Assembly (NCBI GenBank): GCA_907163225.1
Contig: OU015322.1
Coordinates: 1,354,501-1,418,500 of the forward strand
Direction: 5' to 3'
DNA length: 64,000 nt
From: an uncultured Rhodocyclaceae bacterium
GTDB lineage: Bacteria > Pseudomonadota > Gammaproteobacteria > Burkholderiales > Rhodocyclaceae
In this document: positions 17,235 to 27,418 of the stretch, in pieces
Layout of the letters: each line of letters starts with the position of its first letter
How positions within the stretch are numbered: position 1 is the first letter of the stretch
Translations under genes and position numbers: made by a program
The notes under the pieces: model-generated
Databases searched by the model: none
Told to the model about the DNA's origin: nothing
The model's input: the letters and a program-made list of their open reading frames with translations, nothing else

Positions 17235-18134
17235 TTACTTGGCGCCCTGACTCAGGCTGATCACATACGCAGACAGCAGGTGAACCTTGGCATCTCCCAG
17301 GAAGTCTTTCCAGGCAGGCATCTGATTCTGACGCCCCTTGGTGATCGTCTCGGTAATGGTAGCTTCAGAAGAACCATACAACCAGACCTTGTCAGTCAGG
17401 TTGGGCGCACCAACAGCGGCCATACCCTTGGCATCCATACCGTGACAACCGACACAACCAGCCGAAGTAAATGCCTCCTTACCCTTGGAGGCACGAACGG
17501 AATCGTTCGGAAGACCCGACAGCGAACGCACGAAGTTAGCCAGATCCTTGATGCCATCCGCACCTAGCTGCTCATGCGGAGGCATGACACCCATACGACC
17601 GTTTGCAATGGTTTCCTTAATTTGCTCGGGCTCACCGCCATACTGCCAGTCGGAGTCGGTCAGATTCGGGAAACCTTTGGCACCACGGGCATCGGCACCG
17701 TGACACTGCATGCAGTAGGTCAGATATAGGCGCTTACCCATTTCCATGGCCTGCTTGTCGCCAGCAACCGCCTTGACATCCATCGCCATGTATTTGTCAA
17801 ACATCGGCTTGACGACAGCGTCCATTTTCTCGACTTCAGTTTTGTGCGCCCCTTGCTGCGTCCAGCCAAGAACGCCCTTGAAGTCACCCAAACCTGGATA
17901 AAGAACCAGATACACCAAGGAGAAAACGACGGTGAGAACAAACAACCAACTCCACCACTTGGGCATCGGGTTGTTGTATTCCTCAAGGGTTTCATCCCAG
18001 ACATGACCCATTGTCTTGCCCGGCGTAAATGTCGCCTTGCTCTGCATGTAAAGAAGGAGCGCGCAGGCCAAAATACTTCCTAGCACGATCACTATGACGT
18101 ACATGTTCCAAAAACCGCTAACGAAATCGCTCAT
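17235..18134 (-). CDS. ccoP: cbb3-type cytochrome c oxidase subunit CcoP (diheme cytochrome c)
   Basis: This 299-residue subunit has two N-terminal membrane helices (about 8-28 and 60-82) and two class I cytochrome c domains with heme sites CMQCHG and CVGCHG. The distal Met ligands fit MPPHE and MPAWKD. CcoP accepts electrons from soluble cytochromes and passes them to CcoO and CcoN in the high-affinity oxidase. It is the last gene of ccoNOQP. Confidence 0.95.
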   Translation of the reverse strand: MSDFVSGFWNMYVIVIVLGSILACALLLYMQSKATFTPGKTMGHVWDETLEEYNNPMPKWWSWLFVLTVVFSLVYLVLYPGLGDFKGVLGWTQQGAHKTEVEKMDAVVKPMFDKYMAMDVKAVAGDKQAMEMGKRLYLTYCMQCHGADARGAKGFPNLTDSDWQYGGEPEQIKETIANGRMGVMPPHEQLGADGIKDLANFVRSLSGLPNDSVRASKGKEAFTSAGCVGCHGMDAKGMAAVGAPNLTDKVWLYGSSEATITETITKGRQNQMPAWKDFLGDAKVHLLSAYVISLSQGAK

Positions 18135-18148
18135 TTGCTTTCCTTTGT

Positions 18149-18325
18149 TCAGCGAGGATGCGACGTGCGAGACGTCGTTTCCAGATCATCGTGTTCTGCG
18201 AAGGGCAAGTTAGCAGCTTCCTCGAACCCCTTCTTGCTGCTCTTGCCATATGCCCACCACACGATTGCCAGAAAACACAGCAATCCTGAAACCGTGATGA
18301 TGGAACGCAGATCGTTGATGTCCAT
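18149..18325 (-). CDS. ccoQ: cbb3-type oxidase small subunit CcoQ
   Basis: This is a 58-residue open frame between ccoO and ccoP, beginning MDINDLRSIITVSG. It has one membrane helix (about 8-28, ending WWAYGKSSKKGFEEAA), the pattern of CcoQ/FixQ. CcoQ protects or stabilises the oxidase. Position and length both fit; the frame starts 5 bases after the ccoO stop. Confidence 0.9.
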   Translation of the reverse strand: MDINDLRSIITVSGLLCFLAIVWWAYGKSSKKGFEEAANLPFAEHDDLETTSRTSHPR

Positions 18326-18330
18326 AGCTA

Positions 18331-18966
18331 TTACTTGACGTTCTTCAGCGCCGTACCCATGCCCTGCAGGTACGCAATCAGAACATCCAGCTCGGTCTTG
18401 TCGCCAATGGCTGCCTTGGCACCCTTGATTTCCTCATCGGTGTACGTCGGTATGCCTCGGGCATTTGCGTAACCACGCATCAACTCCATCTTGGCAACGA
18501 CATCGACGCCAACGGAGTCCTTGGCCTTGGTATTTGCCAGGAAAGCAAACGCAGGCATGTTGGACTCGGGAACCACGTCACGCGGATTCATCAAGTGAGC
18601 ACGTTGCCACTCATCGGAGTAACGACCGCCAACGCGATGCAGATCAGGCCCGGTACGCTTGGAACCCCACTGGAACGGATGATCGTATACGAACTCACCA
18701 GCGACAGAGTAATGACCATATCGCTCGGTTTCCGCACGGAACGGGCGAATCATCTGCGAGTGGCAGAGGAAACAACCTTCCCGAACATAAACATCACGAC
18801 CGACCAAGCGAACCGCATCGTAGGGCTTGGTGCCCTCCACTGGGGTTGTCGTCGATTTCTGAAAGAAGAGCGGAACAATTTCCAGCAGGCCGCCAATACT
18901 GACCACCAACAAGGTCAGAACAATAAGCAGCCCTACGCTCTTCTCAATTTGCTCGTGTTTCAACAT
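18331..18966 (-). CDS. ccoO: cbb3-type cytochrome c oxidase subunit CcoO (monoheme)
   Basis: This 211-residue membrane-anchored cytochrome c has an N-terminal helix (about 10-33), the heme site [12 protein letters not shown] and MPAFAFL, which carries a likely Met ligand. CcoO relays electrons between CcoP and the CcoN heme b. The sequence [18 protein letters not shown] is typical of the family. It is located 16 bases after ccoN. Confidence 0.95.
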   Translation of the reverse strand: MLKHEQIEKSVGLLIVLTLLVVSIGGLLEIVPLFFQKSTTTPVEGTKPYDAVRLVGRDVYVREGCFLCHSQMIRPFRAETERYGHYSVAGEFVYDHPFQWGSKRTGPDLHRVGGRYSDEWQRAHLMNPRDVVPESNMPAFAFLANTKAKDSVGVDVVAKMELMRGYANARGIPTYTDEEIKGAKAAIGDKTELDVLIAYLQGMGTALKNVK

Positions 18967-18982
18967 TATTATTTCCCCCTAA

Positions 18983-20407
18983 TCAGGCGTGATGAGCAAC
19001 CGGGATAACCACCGGAGCGTCCTGAGTCTTGCCACCAGCCATGGTCTTGAACATGTTGTAAGCCATGATCAGCATGCCAGACAGGAACAAAACGCCACCC
19101 AGCCAACGGATTGCCCAGAATGGGTAGGAGCCCTTCACCGACTCGACAAAGCTGTAAGCCAAGGTCCCGTCAGCATTGACTGCACGCCACATCAAGCCTT
19201 GCATAACGCCGGCAATCCACATAGAGGCGATATAGAGAACGGTACCGATGGTAGCGATCCAGAAGTGGGTCGTGACCAGCTTGGTGCTGTACATCTCGGT
19301 CTTGCCGAACAATTTGGGCAGCAGGTAGTAGATTGAGCCGATGGAAACCATGGCCACCCAACCGAGGGCGCCGGAGTGCACGTGCCCGACAGTCCAGTCC
19401 GTGTAATGCGACAGGGCATTGACGGTCTTGATAGCCATCATCGGGCCTTCAAAGGTAGACATTCCGTAGAAGGACAACGAGGTGATCAGGAACTTCAGGA
19501 TAGGATCGTCACGCAGCTTATGCCATGCGCCAGACAGCGTCATGATGCCGTTGATCATGCCACCCCAGGACGGAGCCAGCAGAATCAGGGAGAAGATCAT
19601 GCCAACCGACTGAGTCCAGTCCGGCAGTGCGGTATAGTGCAGATGGTGAGGACCCGCCCACATGTACGTGAAGATCAGCGCCCAAAAGTGGACCACTGAC
19701 AGACGGTAGGAGTAAACCGGGCGGCCAGCCTGTTTCGGGACGAAGTAGTACATCATTCCCAGGAAGCCTGCCGTCAGGAAGAAGCCAACAGCGTTGTGAC
19801 CATACCACCACTGAATCATCGCATCCTGCACACCCGAATACGCTGAATAGGACTTTGTCAGAGTAACCGGCACTGCAGCGCTATTAACAAGGTGCAACAA
19901 CGCAACAGCGATAATGAACGCGCCAAAGAACCAGTTGGCGACATAAATGTGCGACACCGTACGCTTGGCGACGGTACCGAAGAAGACCAGCGCATAGGAA
20001 ACCCAGACCAGCGTGATCAGGATATCGATCGGCCATTCCAGTTCGGCGTACTCTTTGCCTTGGGTAAAACCGAGCGGCAAAGTGATTGCCGCCAGCAGAA
20101 TGACGATTTGCCAACCCCAGAAAGTAAACGGAACCAGCGGGCCACCCCAAAGGCGCGCATGGCTAGTGCGCTGAACGCACCAGTAAGACGTTGCAAAAAG
20201 GGCGCAGCCACCAAACGCGAAAATAACTGCGTTGGTGTGCAACGGGCGCAGACGGCCAAAGTGCAGGAAGCCCATATTGAGCTCCGGCCAGACCAGCTGA
20301 GCAGCAATGATGACACCGACCAGCATGCCAACAATGCCCCAGATGACGGTCATGACGGCAAATTGCCGTACGACCTTATCGTTATATGTGGTTTGCGATC
20401 CAGACAT
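18983..20407 (-). CDS. ccoN: cbb3-type cytochrome c oxidase catalytic subunit CcoN
   Basis: This 474-residue heme-copper oxidase subunit I has about twelve membrane helices. Heme and CuB ligands are visible as [33 protein letters not shown] and [10 protein letters not shown]. It reduces O2 to water with high affinity while pumping protons, supporting growth at low oxygen. It is the first gene of ccoNOQP; an FNR/Anr-type box lies about 100 bases upstream, so microaerobic induction is likely. Confidence 0.97.
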   Translation of the reverse strand: MSGSQTTYNDKVVRQFAVMTVIWGIVGMLVGVIIAAQLVWPELNMGFLHFGRLRPLHTNAVIFAFGGCALFATSYWCVQRTSHARLWGGPLVPFTFWGWQIVILLAAITLPLGFTQGKEYAELEWPIDILITLVWVSYALVFFGTVAKRTVSHIYVANWFFGAFIIAVALLHLVNSAAVPVTLTKSYSAYSGVQDAMIQWWYGHNAVGFFLTAGFLGMMYYFVPKQAGRPVYSYRLSVVHFWALIFTYMWAGPHHLHYTALPDWTQSVGMIFSLILLAPSWGGMINGIMTLSGAWHKLRDDPILKFLITSLSFYGMSTFEGPMMAIKTVNALSHYTDWTVGHVHSGALGWVAMVSIGSIYYLLPKLFGKTEMYSTKLVTTHFWIATIGTVLYIASMWIAGVMQGLMWRAVNADGTLAYSFVESVKGSYPFWAIRWLGGVLFLSGMLIMAYNMFKTMAGGKTQDAPVVIPVAHHA

Positions 20408-20482
20408 GAACCCACCTCTCGTGAATAAAAAACGGAATGCTCACCTCCCGTGAAGCCAAGGAAGCACATGGAAACGGATGTT

Positions 20483-20518
20483 ATTCTAGTTTAGTGAGTG
20501 CGTTTTGACCTAGATCAA
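20483..20518 (-). promoter_or_regulatory. FNR/Anr box and -10 element upstream of ccoN
   Basis: TTGACCTAGATCAA at 20505-20518 matches the FNR/Anr consensus TTGAY-N4-RTCAA in all ten fixed positions. On the minus strand TAGAAT at 20488-20483 could be the -10 element, placing the box at roughly -36 to -41 from the start site, as in FNR-activated class II promoters. Confidence 0.8.
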
Positions 20519-20586
20519 CCTACCGATTATCTAAGTCAAACTACTCCGAAATGCGTAGCAGGATAGTCAGGCAGCCAAAATTTGGA

Positions 20587-20614
20587 CAAAAAAAGGGTGC
20601 GTCGCAACGCACCC
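20587..20614 (-). terminator. Terminator between ccoS and ccoN
   Basis: An 8-bp stem GGGTGCGT/ACGCACCC with a 4-base loop is followed on the minus strand by T8. It ends the ccoI-ccoS transcript before the ccoN promoter. Confidence 0.8.
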
Positions 20615-20692
20615 CAACCCCAACAGAGAATTACGGTGAAGCCCCAACGCTTCACAGTGCGTTCATCATGCCAAGCAAACGAATGCCGAGCG

Positions 20693-20706
20693 TTGACGCA
20701 GGTCAA
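20693..20706 (-). promoter_or_regulatory. Second FNR/Anr-like box at the end of ccoS
   Basis: TTGACGCAGGTCAA fits TTGAY-N4-RTCAA. It overlaps the ccoS stop codon, about 290 bases upstream of ccoN and on the far side of the terminator, so its role is unclear. Confidence 0.4.
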
Positions 20707-20906
20707 TCTTTCTCGGGTTTGTTCGCCTTTTTGTTGACCTCGTTTGTGTCAGCGGGTGGGCTAGGTTGATCCTCGTCCATCAGAATGCGAAACCCTGGCC
20801 CTTCCAGGTCGTCAAATTGCCCGCTGCGAACCGACCACCAGAAAGCCACAGCGATACCAAACACCAGGATCACTGAAACCGGAATCAGCAAGTATATGCT
20901 TTCCAT
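20703..20906 (-). CDS. ccoS: cbb3-type oxidase assembly protein CcoS
   Basis: This 67-residue protein has one membrane helix near the N-terminus (about 5-25, ending FWWSVRSGQFDDLEGPG), a signature of CcoS. CcoS is required for heme and copper insertion into cbb3 oxidase. The ATG overlaps the ccoI stop codon (TGATG), so the two are translationally coupled. The tail is Asp/Lys/Pro-rich and probably disordered. Confidence 0.92.
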   Translation of the reverse strand: MESIYLLIPVSVILVFGIAVAFWWSVRSGQFDDLEGPGFRILMDEDQPSPPADTNEVNKKANKPEKD

Positions 20907-23347
20907 CAATCCGTCTCCACGCGCTGGATGCGCAGCGAATTAAGCACCACCAACAGAGAACTGGCTGACATGCCAATCCCGGCGATCCAGGGGGTTACGA
21001 ACCCCGCGATAGCCAACGGCAGAGCGACAAAGTTGTACGCGAAAGACCACCATAGATTCTGCCGGATGACCTGTAGCGTTTTCCGGGCGCGGCGCAAACC
21101 ATAGCGCAAATGGTCGAGGTTTTCAGAAAGCAGGATGAAATCAGATTGCGTTCTGGCCAACTGGGCGCCGCCGCCCATGGCGATCGAGACCTGCGCCTGC
21201 GCCAGCACGGGCGCATCATTGACGCCATCACCCAGCATGGCCACCACAGCACCCTGAGCCTGCAAGTCGGTCACGCAATCGTGCTTGCCCTGCGGAGTCA
21301 CCCCCGCCCGAACATCATCAATCCCCAGCTGGCGAGCCACACGATGGGCAACCGCCGGCGCATCGCCAGTCAGCAAGATGACCTTTTTGCCGGTGGCGCG
21401 AAGCTCGGCAACCAACGTGGCGGACTCTTTTCGCACCTCATCACCGATTCGAAAGAGCGCAATGCAACCCGACTCATCGCCGAGAACGACGACCGTATCG
21501 CCGCTATCCAGCCAGCCAATCGCGGCATCTGGCAAGTTTTCCGCACTCAAGCCAAGCGCGTAGTCAGGCCGACCAATTCGGCAACGACGCCCCGCCACCA
21601 CGGCCTCGATGCCCTGCCCCGGTTCGTTGATAGCGGCCACGGTATCGGGCAATTGGAGGCTCGCTGCCTGCTGCAACGCTCTTGCCACCGGGTGCTCGGA
21701 CGCATGCTCAAGTGCCGCAGCAATTGCAAGGCATTCTTCCTTAGTGCGCCCTGACAGGGGAAGCACATCGACCAGATGCATGCGCCCCGTTGTCAGGGTT
21801 CCCGTTTTATCGAAAACGAAATGGGTCGCCCTGGATAGGGTTTCGATGGCGTGCCCACGCGTCACGAGCAGACCATCCTTGGCTAATGCCCCCGCAGCCA
21901 CGGTCAGCGCAATCGGTGTGGCCAGCGAAAGCGCGCACGGGCAAGTCACGACGAGGACGGAAACGGTGATCCACAAGGCTTTGGCAGGATCGACGATGGT
22001 CCAGCCAACAGCCACCAGGACAGCGACAAGCAACAAGGCAGCGACGAAATAGCTGGCGATGCGATCGGCCAGAACGACAATTTTGGGCTTTTCAGTCGCC
22101 GCCCGCTCCATGAGTTGAATGATCGCCGACAGCCGGGTGCTTTCGCCCACTTGTTCGACTTGCACGACCAGCGGACTCTCGGCATTGACCGAACCGCCGG
22201 TGACCAGCTCGCCGGGCGCCTTCGGCACCGGTTTGCTTTCGCCGGTGAGCAGCGCCTCGTTGGCGCAACTGATGCCTTCAATGACACGCCCGTCAGCCGG
22301 CACAATATCGCCGGGTCGCACCAGGACGTAATCGCCCTGGCGCAGATCAGCGACGACACATTGCTCGGTGCTGCGGTCAACCGGAAAATTCGGCATTTTT
22401 TGAGAAAACGCCGGCATCAATCGGGCCAGCGCCTCGGTGACGCTGAGCGCCTTTTGTCGCGCCGTCATTTCAAGATAGCGGCCGCCGAGCAGGAAGAAAA
22501 CAAACATCGTCACCGAATCAAAATAGACCTCGCCAGCCTGGCTCAAAGTTGCCCAGCAACTGGCCAGGAAAGCGGCGCCGACACCCAGCGCCACCGGCAC
22601 ATCCATACCGACGCGACGTAGCTTGATGTCACGCCAGGCATTGCGAAAAAACGGGGCAGATGAATAAAAGACAACCGGCAAGGTGAGCAAGAAGCTGGCC
22701 CAGCGCATCAGGCTCTCAACGTCCGCCGTCATATCGCCATCGGCGATGTACATGGGGTAGGCGTACATCATCACCTGCATCATGCCGAAACCGGCCACCC
22801 ACAGGCGCCACAGGGCGTCACGCCGCTCCTTGCTGGAAATTTCCTCGTTTTTCGCGGCGTCGTACGGGTAGGCGCGATAGCCGATGGCTGCGATGGCACC
22901 GAGAATTTCCGAGAGCTTGATCCGTGACTCATCCCAGCGAACGCGCGCCCGACGGGTCGTGTAGTTGATATTGACCGCCGTCACCCCCGGCAAATGACCG
23001 ACATGCTGCTCGTTCAGCCAGATACAAGCGGAGCAGGTAATACCCTCGAGCAACAACGACGCCTCTCGCTCGGTTTCCCCCAAGGTCTTGACGAAGCTGT
23101 TCTGGAAGTCGGCATGATCGAAGAGGGCCAACTGATCGAGAATCGCCGGCACCGCCTCTCGCGGCGATTCAGGTAGTGCGTCGCGGCTGCGGTAGTACTC
23201 CGCCAGCCCGTTATCGACGATCGACTGCGCCACCGCCTGACAACCATTGCAGCACATTGACCGCGATTCTCCTGCGACAGTCACCGAAAGCTCGACGTCA
23301 TCCGGAACGGGCAGGCCGCAGTGATAGCAACAGTTAGCGTGAGACAT
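20906..23347 (-). CDS. ccoI: P1B-type copper ATPase for cbb3 oxidase assembly (CcoI/FixI)
   Basis: This 813-residue heavy-metal P-type ATPase exports copper for oxidase maturation. In order: an N-terminal Cys-rich zinc-finger-like segment (CCYHCG, CCNGCQ), an HMA domain with CSACIW, membrane helices including the CPC copper site (VVTCPCALSLATP), the phosphorylation site DKTGTLT, the HP motif (EHASEHPVARAL) and GDGVNDAPVL. The ATG at 23347 is the only ATG near the start; a TTG two codons earlier is possible. A dispersed repeat copy lies inside at 22370-22401, between the actuator domain and the preceding helices. Confidence 0.95.
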   Translation of the reverse strand: MSHANCCYHCGLPVPDDVELSVTVAGESRSMCCNGCQAVAQSIVDNGLAEYYRSRDALPESPREAVPAILDQLALFDHADFQNSFVKTLGETEREASLLLEGITCSACIWLNEQHVGHLPGVTAVNINYTTRRARVRWDESRIKLSEILGAIAAIGYRAYPYDAAKNEEISSKERRDALWRLWVAGFGMMQVMMYAYPMYIADGDMTADVESLMRWASFLLTLPVVFYSSAPFFRNAWRDIKLRRVGMDVPVALGVGAAFLASCWATLSQAGEVYFDSVTMFVFFLLGGRYLEMTARQKALSVTEALARLMPAFSQKMPNFPVDRSTEQCVVADLRQGDYVLVRPGDIVPADGRVIEGISCANEALLTGESKPVPKAPGELVTGGSVNAESPLVVQVEQVGESTRLSAIIQLMERAATEKPKIVVLADRIASYFVAALLLVAVLVAVGWTIVDPAKALWITVSVLVVTCPCALSLATPIALTVAAGALAKDGLLVTRGHAIETLSRATHFVFDKTGTLTTGRMHLVDVLPLSGRTKEECLAIAAALEHASEHPVARALQQAASLQLPDTVAAINEPGQGIEAVVAGRRCRIGRPDYALGLSAENLPDAAIGWLDSGDTVVVLGDESGCIALFRIGDEVRKESATLVAELRATGKKVILLTGDAPAVAHRVARQLGIDDVRAGVTPQGKHDCVTDLQAQGAVVAMLGDGVNDAPVLAQAQVSIAMGGGAQLARTQSDFILLSENLDHLRYGLRRARKTLQVIRQNLWWSFAYNFVALPLAIAGFVTPWIAGIGMSASSLLVVLNSLRIQRVETD
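22370..22401 (+). repeat. Dispersed GCGGTCAACC/A-tract repeat, copy 3 (inside ccoI)
   Basis: The core GCTGCGGTCAACCGG is complete, with AAAATT at +12 and an ATTTTTT tract at +22. On the coding strand it reads Asn-Phe-Pro-Val-Asp-Arg-Ser. Confidence 0.8.
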
Positions 23348-23357
23348 ACACAAATGG

Positions 23358-23381
23358 AAAAAGGCACCGAAGTGCCTTTTG
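23358..23381 (-). terminator. Terminator after the SDR gene
   Basis: AAAAGGCAC/GTGCCTTTT forms a stem with a tetraloop and a T-run on the minus strand. It sits directly before the ccoI start, so ccoI must use its own promoter or read-through. Confidence 0.75.
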
Positions 23382-23407
23382 GATCAAGGGCAGAGCAGCA
23401 GTATAGA

Positions 23408-24175
23408 TTATTTGACACCCATGCGGATTGCGCCATCCAGTCGAATAACCTCGCCGTTCAGATAGGAGTTCTCGACGATATGCTTGACCAGGGCAGCGTA
23501 TTCAGCCGGCTTGCCCATGCGCGTCGGGAAAGGAACCATCTTGTTCAGCGAATCCTGAACTTCAGGCGGCATGCCCAGCAACATCGGTGTTTCCATGATG
23601 CCCGGCGCAATGGTCATGCAGCGAATGCCGCTGCGCGCAAGCTCACGCGCCACCGGCAACGTCAGGGCCACGATACCGCCCTTCGAGGCCGCATACGCGG
23701 CCTGCCCAAGCTGGCCCTCATAGGCGGCCACCGAGGCGGTGTTGATAATCACCCCCCGCTCGCCACCCGCATCCGGCTCGTTTTTCATCATCGCATCGGC
23801 GGCCAGACGGATCATGTTGAAAGTACCGACCAAGTTGATGTTGATTACCCTGGCAAAACTCTCCAGGCGGTGCGGCCCCTCTTTGCCCAGCACCTTCTCC
23901 GCAGGCGCAACGCCGGCGCAATTGACCAAACCGTTCAGCGCGCCAAACTTCAGAATGGCCGTATTTATCGCGTTGACCGCAGAAGCCTCGTTCGCCACAT
24001 CGGTTTCAACAAAACAGGCATTGGCACCGAGTTCTGCTGCCATTTTTTCGCCTGCCTGAGCATTCAGATCAACCAACAACACCCGCGCCCCGGACGCCAC
24101 CAGCGCGCTCGCCGTTGCTGCACCCAAGCCGGAACCAGCACCGGTGACCAAAAACACTTTGTTATTTATCAGCAT
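23408..24175 (-). CDS. SDR-family 3-hydroxyacyl-CoA dehydrogenase-like protein
   Basis: This 255-residue short-chain dehydrogenase has the cofactor motif TGAGSGLG (about 10-17), Asp after the second beta strand (LLVDLNAQ, favouring NAD), NCAG, and the catalytic YAASKGG. The end [13 protein letters not shown] and the overall pattern resemble type II 3-hydroxyacyl-CoA dehydrogenases of the HSD10 group, which act in fatty-acid or isoleucine breakdown; this sub-assignment is from memory of the family. The start at 24175 is chosen because GGAGAGAG precedes it. It is followed by a terminator and appears monocistronic. Confidence 0.8.
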   Translation of the reverse strand: MLINNKVFLVTGAGSGLGAATASALVASGARVLLVDLNAQAGEKMAAELGANACFVETDVANEASAVNAINTAILKFGALNGLVNCAGVAPAEKVLGKEGPHRLESFARVININLVGTFNMIRLAADAMMKNEPDAGGERGVIINTASVAAYEGQLGQAAYAASKGGIVALTLPVARELARSGIRCMTIAPGIMETPMLLGMPPEVQDSLNKMVPFPTRMGKPAEYAALVKHIVENSYLNGEVIRLDGAIRMGVK

Positions 24176-24344
24176 AATCTCTCTCCAAAAAAACAAAAAC
24201 CAAACGGTACCGTATGGAAAACGGAGACATATTACCCTTTGAGATAGAAGAGAAAAAGCCCCATACTTCCCATCACGGAAACGCTGATGCTATGATGACT
24301 TTGGCATCAAACTTTCGAACCATGACTTTCAATCCGATCCGCCA

Positions 24345-25301
24345 ATGCCAGACCAAAACAAGCCACACATCCTCGTTGTCGATCCCTCGGCAAGCAATCG
24401 TGCGCTGATCTGTGACTGTCTGCGCCAGCTACCTGAAGTACGGACCATTGCGACTGGTGACAGCGAGCAAGCACTGCATTTATTCCAGGAACGCAGACCC
24501 AGCCTGGTGCTACTCGACACCACCCTGCATGGCACCGATGGCATCGCACTGACACGAAAAATCCGCGCCTGGGAGCAGTCGAGAACCGAAGCGGGCATTT
24601 CCCCCTGGACGCCAATCCTCTTCCTCTCTTCCATCAGTGACGAAAACATCCTCACCGAAGGCATACAAGCGGGAGGCGACGACTTTCTGTGCAAACCGGT
24701 TTCCGAGGTTGTCCTGCTAGCCAAAGCGCAAGCCATGCTGCGCATTTCAACCCGGCAGCAGGAAATATGTGAAGTCCACCGCCAACTCAAGGAAATCGCC
24801 AGTCTCGACAGCCTGACCGGCATTCCCAACCGTCGCCACTTCGAAGACACGCTCTCCATTGAATGGAAGCGCTGCCTGCGCAACGCGATACCACTGAGCA
24901 TCGTCATCAGCGACGTCGATTTCTTCAAGCAGTTCAACGACATCTATGGCCACCAGGCTGGCGACGTCTGCCTGAAAGCCGTCGCCGGCTCGCTCAGCGA
25001 ATCCCTGTTCCGCGTCGAAGACAGCGTCGCCCGCTATGGCGGCGAAGAGTTTGTCGCCATTCTGCCCGGCACCGATGCCAGTGGCGCCTACGCAGTTGCC
25101 GAACGCATGCGGCAATCCGCCCGCGACCTCAGCATTCCCCACGAACGCGGCATAGACGGGCGCATCTCTTGCAGCTTTGGCGTTGCCAGCACCCGCCCGA
25201 CAACCGAAAAATTCCCGCAACAACTGCTGCAAACAGCGGACCTTGGCCTCTACGCGGCCAAGAGCGCCGGACGTAACCGGGTTGCGCTCAACCAGGAATA
25301 A
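24345..25301 (+). CDS. Response regulator with GGDEF diguanylate cyclase output
   Basis: This 318-residue protein is a receiver domain (phospho-acceptor Asp in LVLLDTTLHGTDG, about residue 55) joined by a short helix to a GGDEF domain (about 150-315). The active site is GGEEF in VARYGGEEFVAILPG, and RVED lies exactly five residues before it, matching the RxxD inhibitory site of product-regulated cyclases. It should make cyclic di-GMP when phosphorylated, as in PleD- and WspR-like proteins. No partner kinase lies next to it, so its input is unknown. Confidence 0.9.
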   Translation: MPDQNKPHILVVDPSASNRALICDCLRQLPEVRTIATGDSEQALHLFQERRPSLVLLDTTLHGTDGIALTRKIRAWEQSRTEAGISPWTPILFLSSISDENILTEGIQAGGDDFLCKPVSEVVLLAKAQAMLRISTRQQEICEVHRQLKEIASLDSLTGIPNRRHFEDTLSIEWKRCLRNAIPLSIVISDVDFFKQFNDIYGHQAGDVCLKAVAGSLSESLFRVEDSVARYGGEEFVAILPGTDASGAYAVAERMRQSARDLSIPHERGIDGRISCSFGVASTRPTTEKFPQQLLQTADLGLYAAKSAGRNRVALNQE

Positions 25302-25317
25302 TCCGCCTGATATTTCG

Positions 25318-25347
25318 TTTTTGGGCGATTTTCCCGGTTGACCGCAA
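25318..25347 (-). repeat. Dispersed GCGGTCAACC/A-tract repeat, copy 4 (intergenic)
   Basis: The minus-strand core is TGCGGTCAACCGG, with A-tracts at +13 and +23. It lies just past the GGDEF gene stop. Confidence 0.75.
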
Positions 25348-25436
25348 AGATGCCACCAAAGACAGCGTGAGCAGCCTCCCCTCCGAAGCGTGCCCAACGC
25401 ACACGACGCGTTAGCAGCCGCAGCATGCGACGACTA

Positions 25437-25465
25437 TTCACAGGCCTGCGCTATCCGGTTATAAT
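25437..25465 (+). promoter_or_regulatory. Promoter of tRNA-Thr
   Basis: TTCACA (-35) and a perfect TATAAT (-10) are separated by 17 bases, 31 bases before the mature tRNA. Confidence 0.75.
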
Positions 25466-25495
25466 GCAAAGCTCTGTTTGATTTGACAGACGTGT

Positions 25496-25571
25496 GCCGC
25501 TTTAGCTCAGTTGGTAGAGCAGTTCATTCGTAATGAAAAGGTCGCCAGTTCGATTCCGGCAAGCGGCACCA
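25496..25571 (+). tRNA. tRNA-Thr (anticodon CGU)
   Basis: A 76-base cloverleaf with acceptor pair GCCGCTT/AAGCGGC, D-arm GCTCAGTTGGTAGAGC, anticodon loop TTCGTAA (CGT), T-arm containing GTTCGATTC, and an encoded CCA. The anticodon reads ACG threonine codons. No integrase or att duplication is seen nearby. Confidence 0.95.
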
Positions 25572-25595
25572 AATCCCAACAAATCAGCAAACCAA

Positions 25596-25618
25596 AAGCC
25601 ACCCAGCGTGGCTTTTTT
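25596..25618 (+). terminator. Terminator after tRNA-Thr
   Basis: A GCCAC/GTGGC stem flanked by A- and T-runs (AAAA before, T6 after) lies 25 bases past the tRNA. Confidence 0.8.
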
Positions 25619-25846
25619 GCTTTCCGGCCCGGATCTGCCCCCTTAATTTGGTCGTGATAAAATCTGCCCCTGTCATTAATGCAGCCTATTTCCAGCACTT
25701 GCTGGCTTCCCTATTTCCCGCAAATGGCTTGGTGAAGATATTCAGCAAACCATTTTTCAAGGACGCGCGCTTGGATGTGGAGACATCCAAGCCACTGTAG
25801 TTAGCGTCGTTATTTTCCGCCCCACATCCGACAAGACGAATTCCGA

Positions 25847-27403
25847 ATGAATCTGCTGCGCGCACTGGCCACCGTCAGTGGCATGACCCTCCTCTCCAGA
25901 ATTCTCGGATTTGTCCGCGACTTCGTGATTGCCCGAACTTTCGGGGCAGGACTGGCGACCGATGTATTTTTTGTCGCGTTCAAACTGCCCAACCTGCTGC
26001 GCCGCATGTTTGCCGAAGGCGCTTTCTCACAGGCATTCGTCCCCATTCTGGGTGAGTATAAAAACACGCGCGGTGAAGACGATACGCGAACGCTGGTCGA
26101 TCACGTCGCCTGCATCCTCTCGCTTGCACTTTTTGCGGTCACCGTCATCGGCATCGTGGCTGCCCCGGTCCTTGTGTGGGTTTCTGCCCCCGGCTTTGCA
26201 GCCGAAACCGGCAAATTCGAGCTAACGGTCACACTAACCAGAATTACCTTCCCCTACATTTTCTTCATGTCGCTCGTTGCCCTGTCCGGAGGCATTCTTA
26301 ACAGCTGGAGTCGATTTGCCTTACCCGCTTTTACCCCGGTATTGCTCAATCTCACTTTCATCGGCATGGCCCTGTTTGCCGTTCCGTACTTTGACCCCCC
26401 CGTACTCGCGCTGGCCTGGGCCGTATTTATCGGTGGACTGCTGCAACTTGCCATCCAGATTCCCGCGCTGAAAAAAATCGCCATGCTTCCCCGGCCATCG
26501 CTGGACTGGCGAGCAGCATGGGCCGACCCCGGCGTCCGTCGCATCACCACGCTGATGGGGCCCGCACTGATCGGTGTCTCGGTCTCGCAAATCAGTTTGC
26601 TGGTCAACACGATTTTTGCCTCGTTCCTGAAAACAGGCAGCGTCTCCTGGCTCTATTACGCCGACCGCCTGATGGAATTCCCGTCCGGCCTGCTCGGTGC
26701 AGCACTTGGAACGATCTTGCTCCCGTCGCTCTCCCGCTACCACGCCAGCGGAAATCATGCCGAATACGCCCGGCTACTCGACTGGGGCTTACGCCTGACA
26801 CTGCTGCTCGCTGCACCGGCATCCCTGGCCCTCGGCATCCTTGCCGTACCGCTGCTAGCCACCCTGTTTTTTCATGGGGCATTTTCGGCGGATGATGTCT
26901 TTCGCACCCGCGAAGCGCTGGTCGCCTATACCGTCGGCTTGACCGGCCTGATTCTGGTCAAGGTACTGGCTCCCGGCTTCTACGCCCGCCAGAACGTCAG
27001 GACGCCGGTTCGTATCGCCTTGATTTCACTGACGGCAACACAGATCATGAACATCGCCTTCATTTTCTGGCTGGATCTTGGGCACGCCGGACTGGCGCTT
27101 TCAATCGGCCTGGCCGCTTGCCTGAACGCCGTCATGCTCTATCTCGGCCTGCGTAAACACAACATCTTCCAGCCCCAACCCGGATGGCTTGGTTTCATCC
27201 TCAAGCTGATACTCGCCATGCTGGTCATGGGCCTGGCGCTGTGGTTTGGCATGGGCACAGAAAAGAGCTGGTTGCAAAGCAGCTTTGTCGACCGGACAAT
27301 TCATTTGGCGTGGCTGGTGCCGCTTGGCGCCACCACCTATTTCGCTACACTATGGATTCTTGGCTTTCGTCCCGGCGACTTCAAACGCCGGGCGGCAACG
27401 TAA
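25847..27403 (+). CDS. murJ: Lipid II flippase MurJ (MviN)
   Basis: This 518-residue membrane protein with about 14 helices belongs to the MOP exporter superfamily. It flips the peptidoglycan precursor lipid II across the inner membrane. The N-terminus [25 protein letters not shown] and the motif [23 protein letters not shown] are diagnostic of MurJ. The gene is essential in most Gram-negative bacteria. It is followed 15 bases later by a PEBP-family gene. Confidence 0.97.
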   Translation: MNLLRALATVSGMTLLSRILGFVRDFVIARTFGAGLATDVFFVAFKLPNLLRRMFAEGAFSQAFVPILGEYKNTRGEDDTRTLVDHVACILSLALFAVTVIGIVAAPVLVWVSAPGFAAETGKFELTVTLTRITFPYIFFMSLVALSGGILNSWSRFALPAFTPVLLNLTFIGMALFAVPYFDPPVLALAWAVFIGGLLQLAIQIPALKKIAMLPRPSLDWRAAWADPGVRRITTLMGPALIGVSVSQISLLVNTIFASFLKTGSVSWLYYADRLMEFPSGLLGAALGTILLPSLSRYHASGNHAEYARLLDWGLRLTLLLAAPASLALGILAVPLLATLFFHGAFSADDVFRTREALVAYTVGLTGLILVKVLAPGFYARQNVRTPVRIALISLTATQIMNIAFIFWLDLGHAGLALSIGLAACLNAVMLYLGLRKHNIFQPQPGWLGFILKLILAMLVMGLALWFGMGTEKSWLQSSFVDRTIHLAWLVPLGATTYFATLWILGFRPGDFKRRAAT

Positions 27404-27418
27404 TCAGGGGAAGCAATG

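Noticed and set aside
23963-23985. GCGGTCAAC core inside the SDR gene with one AT tract
   Set aside because: Only the core and first tract fit; it could be a degenerate copy but chance is likely.
25496-25618. tRNA-Thr as an integration site
   Set aside because: No integrase, direct repeat of the tRNA end or foreign-looking genes follow; the next gene is the housekeeping murJ.
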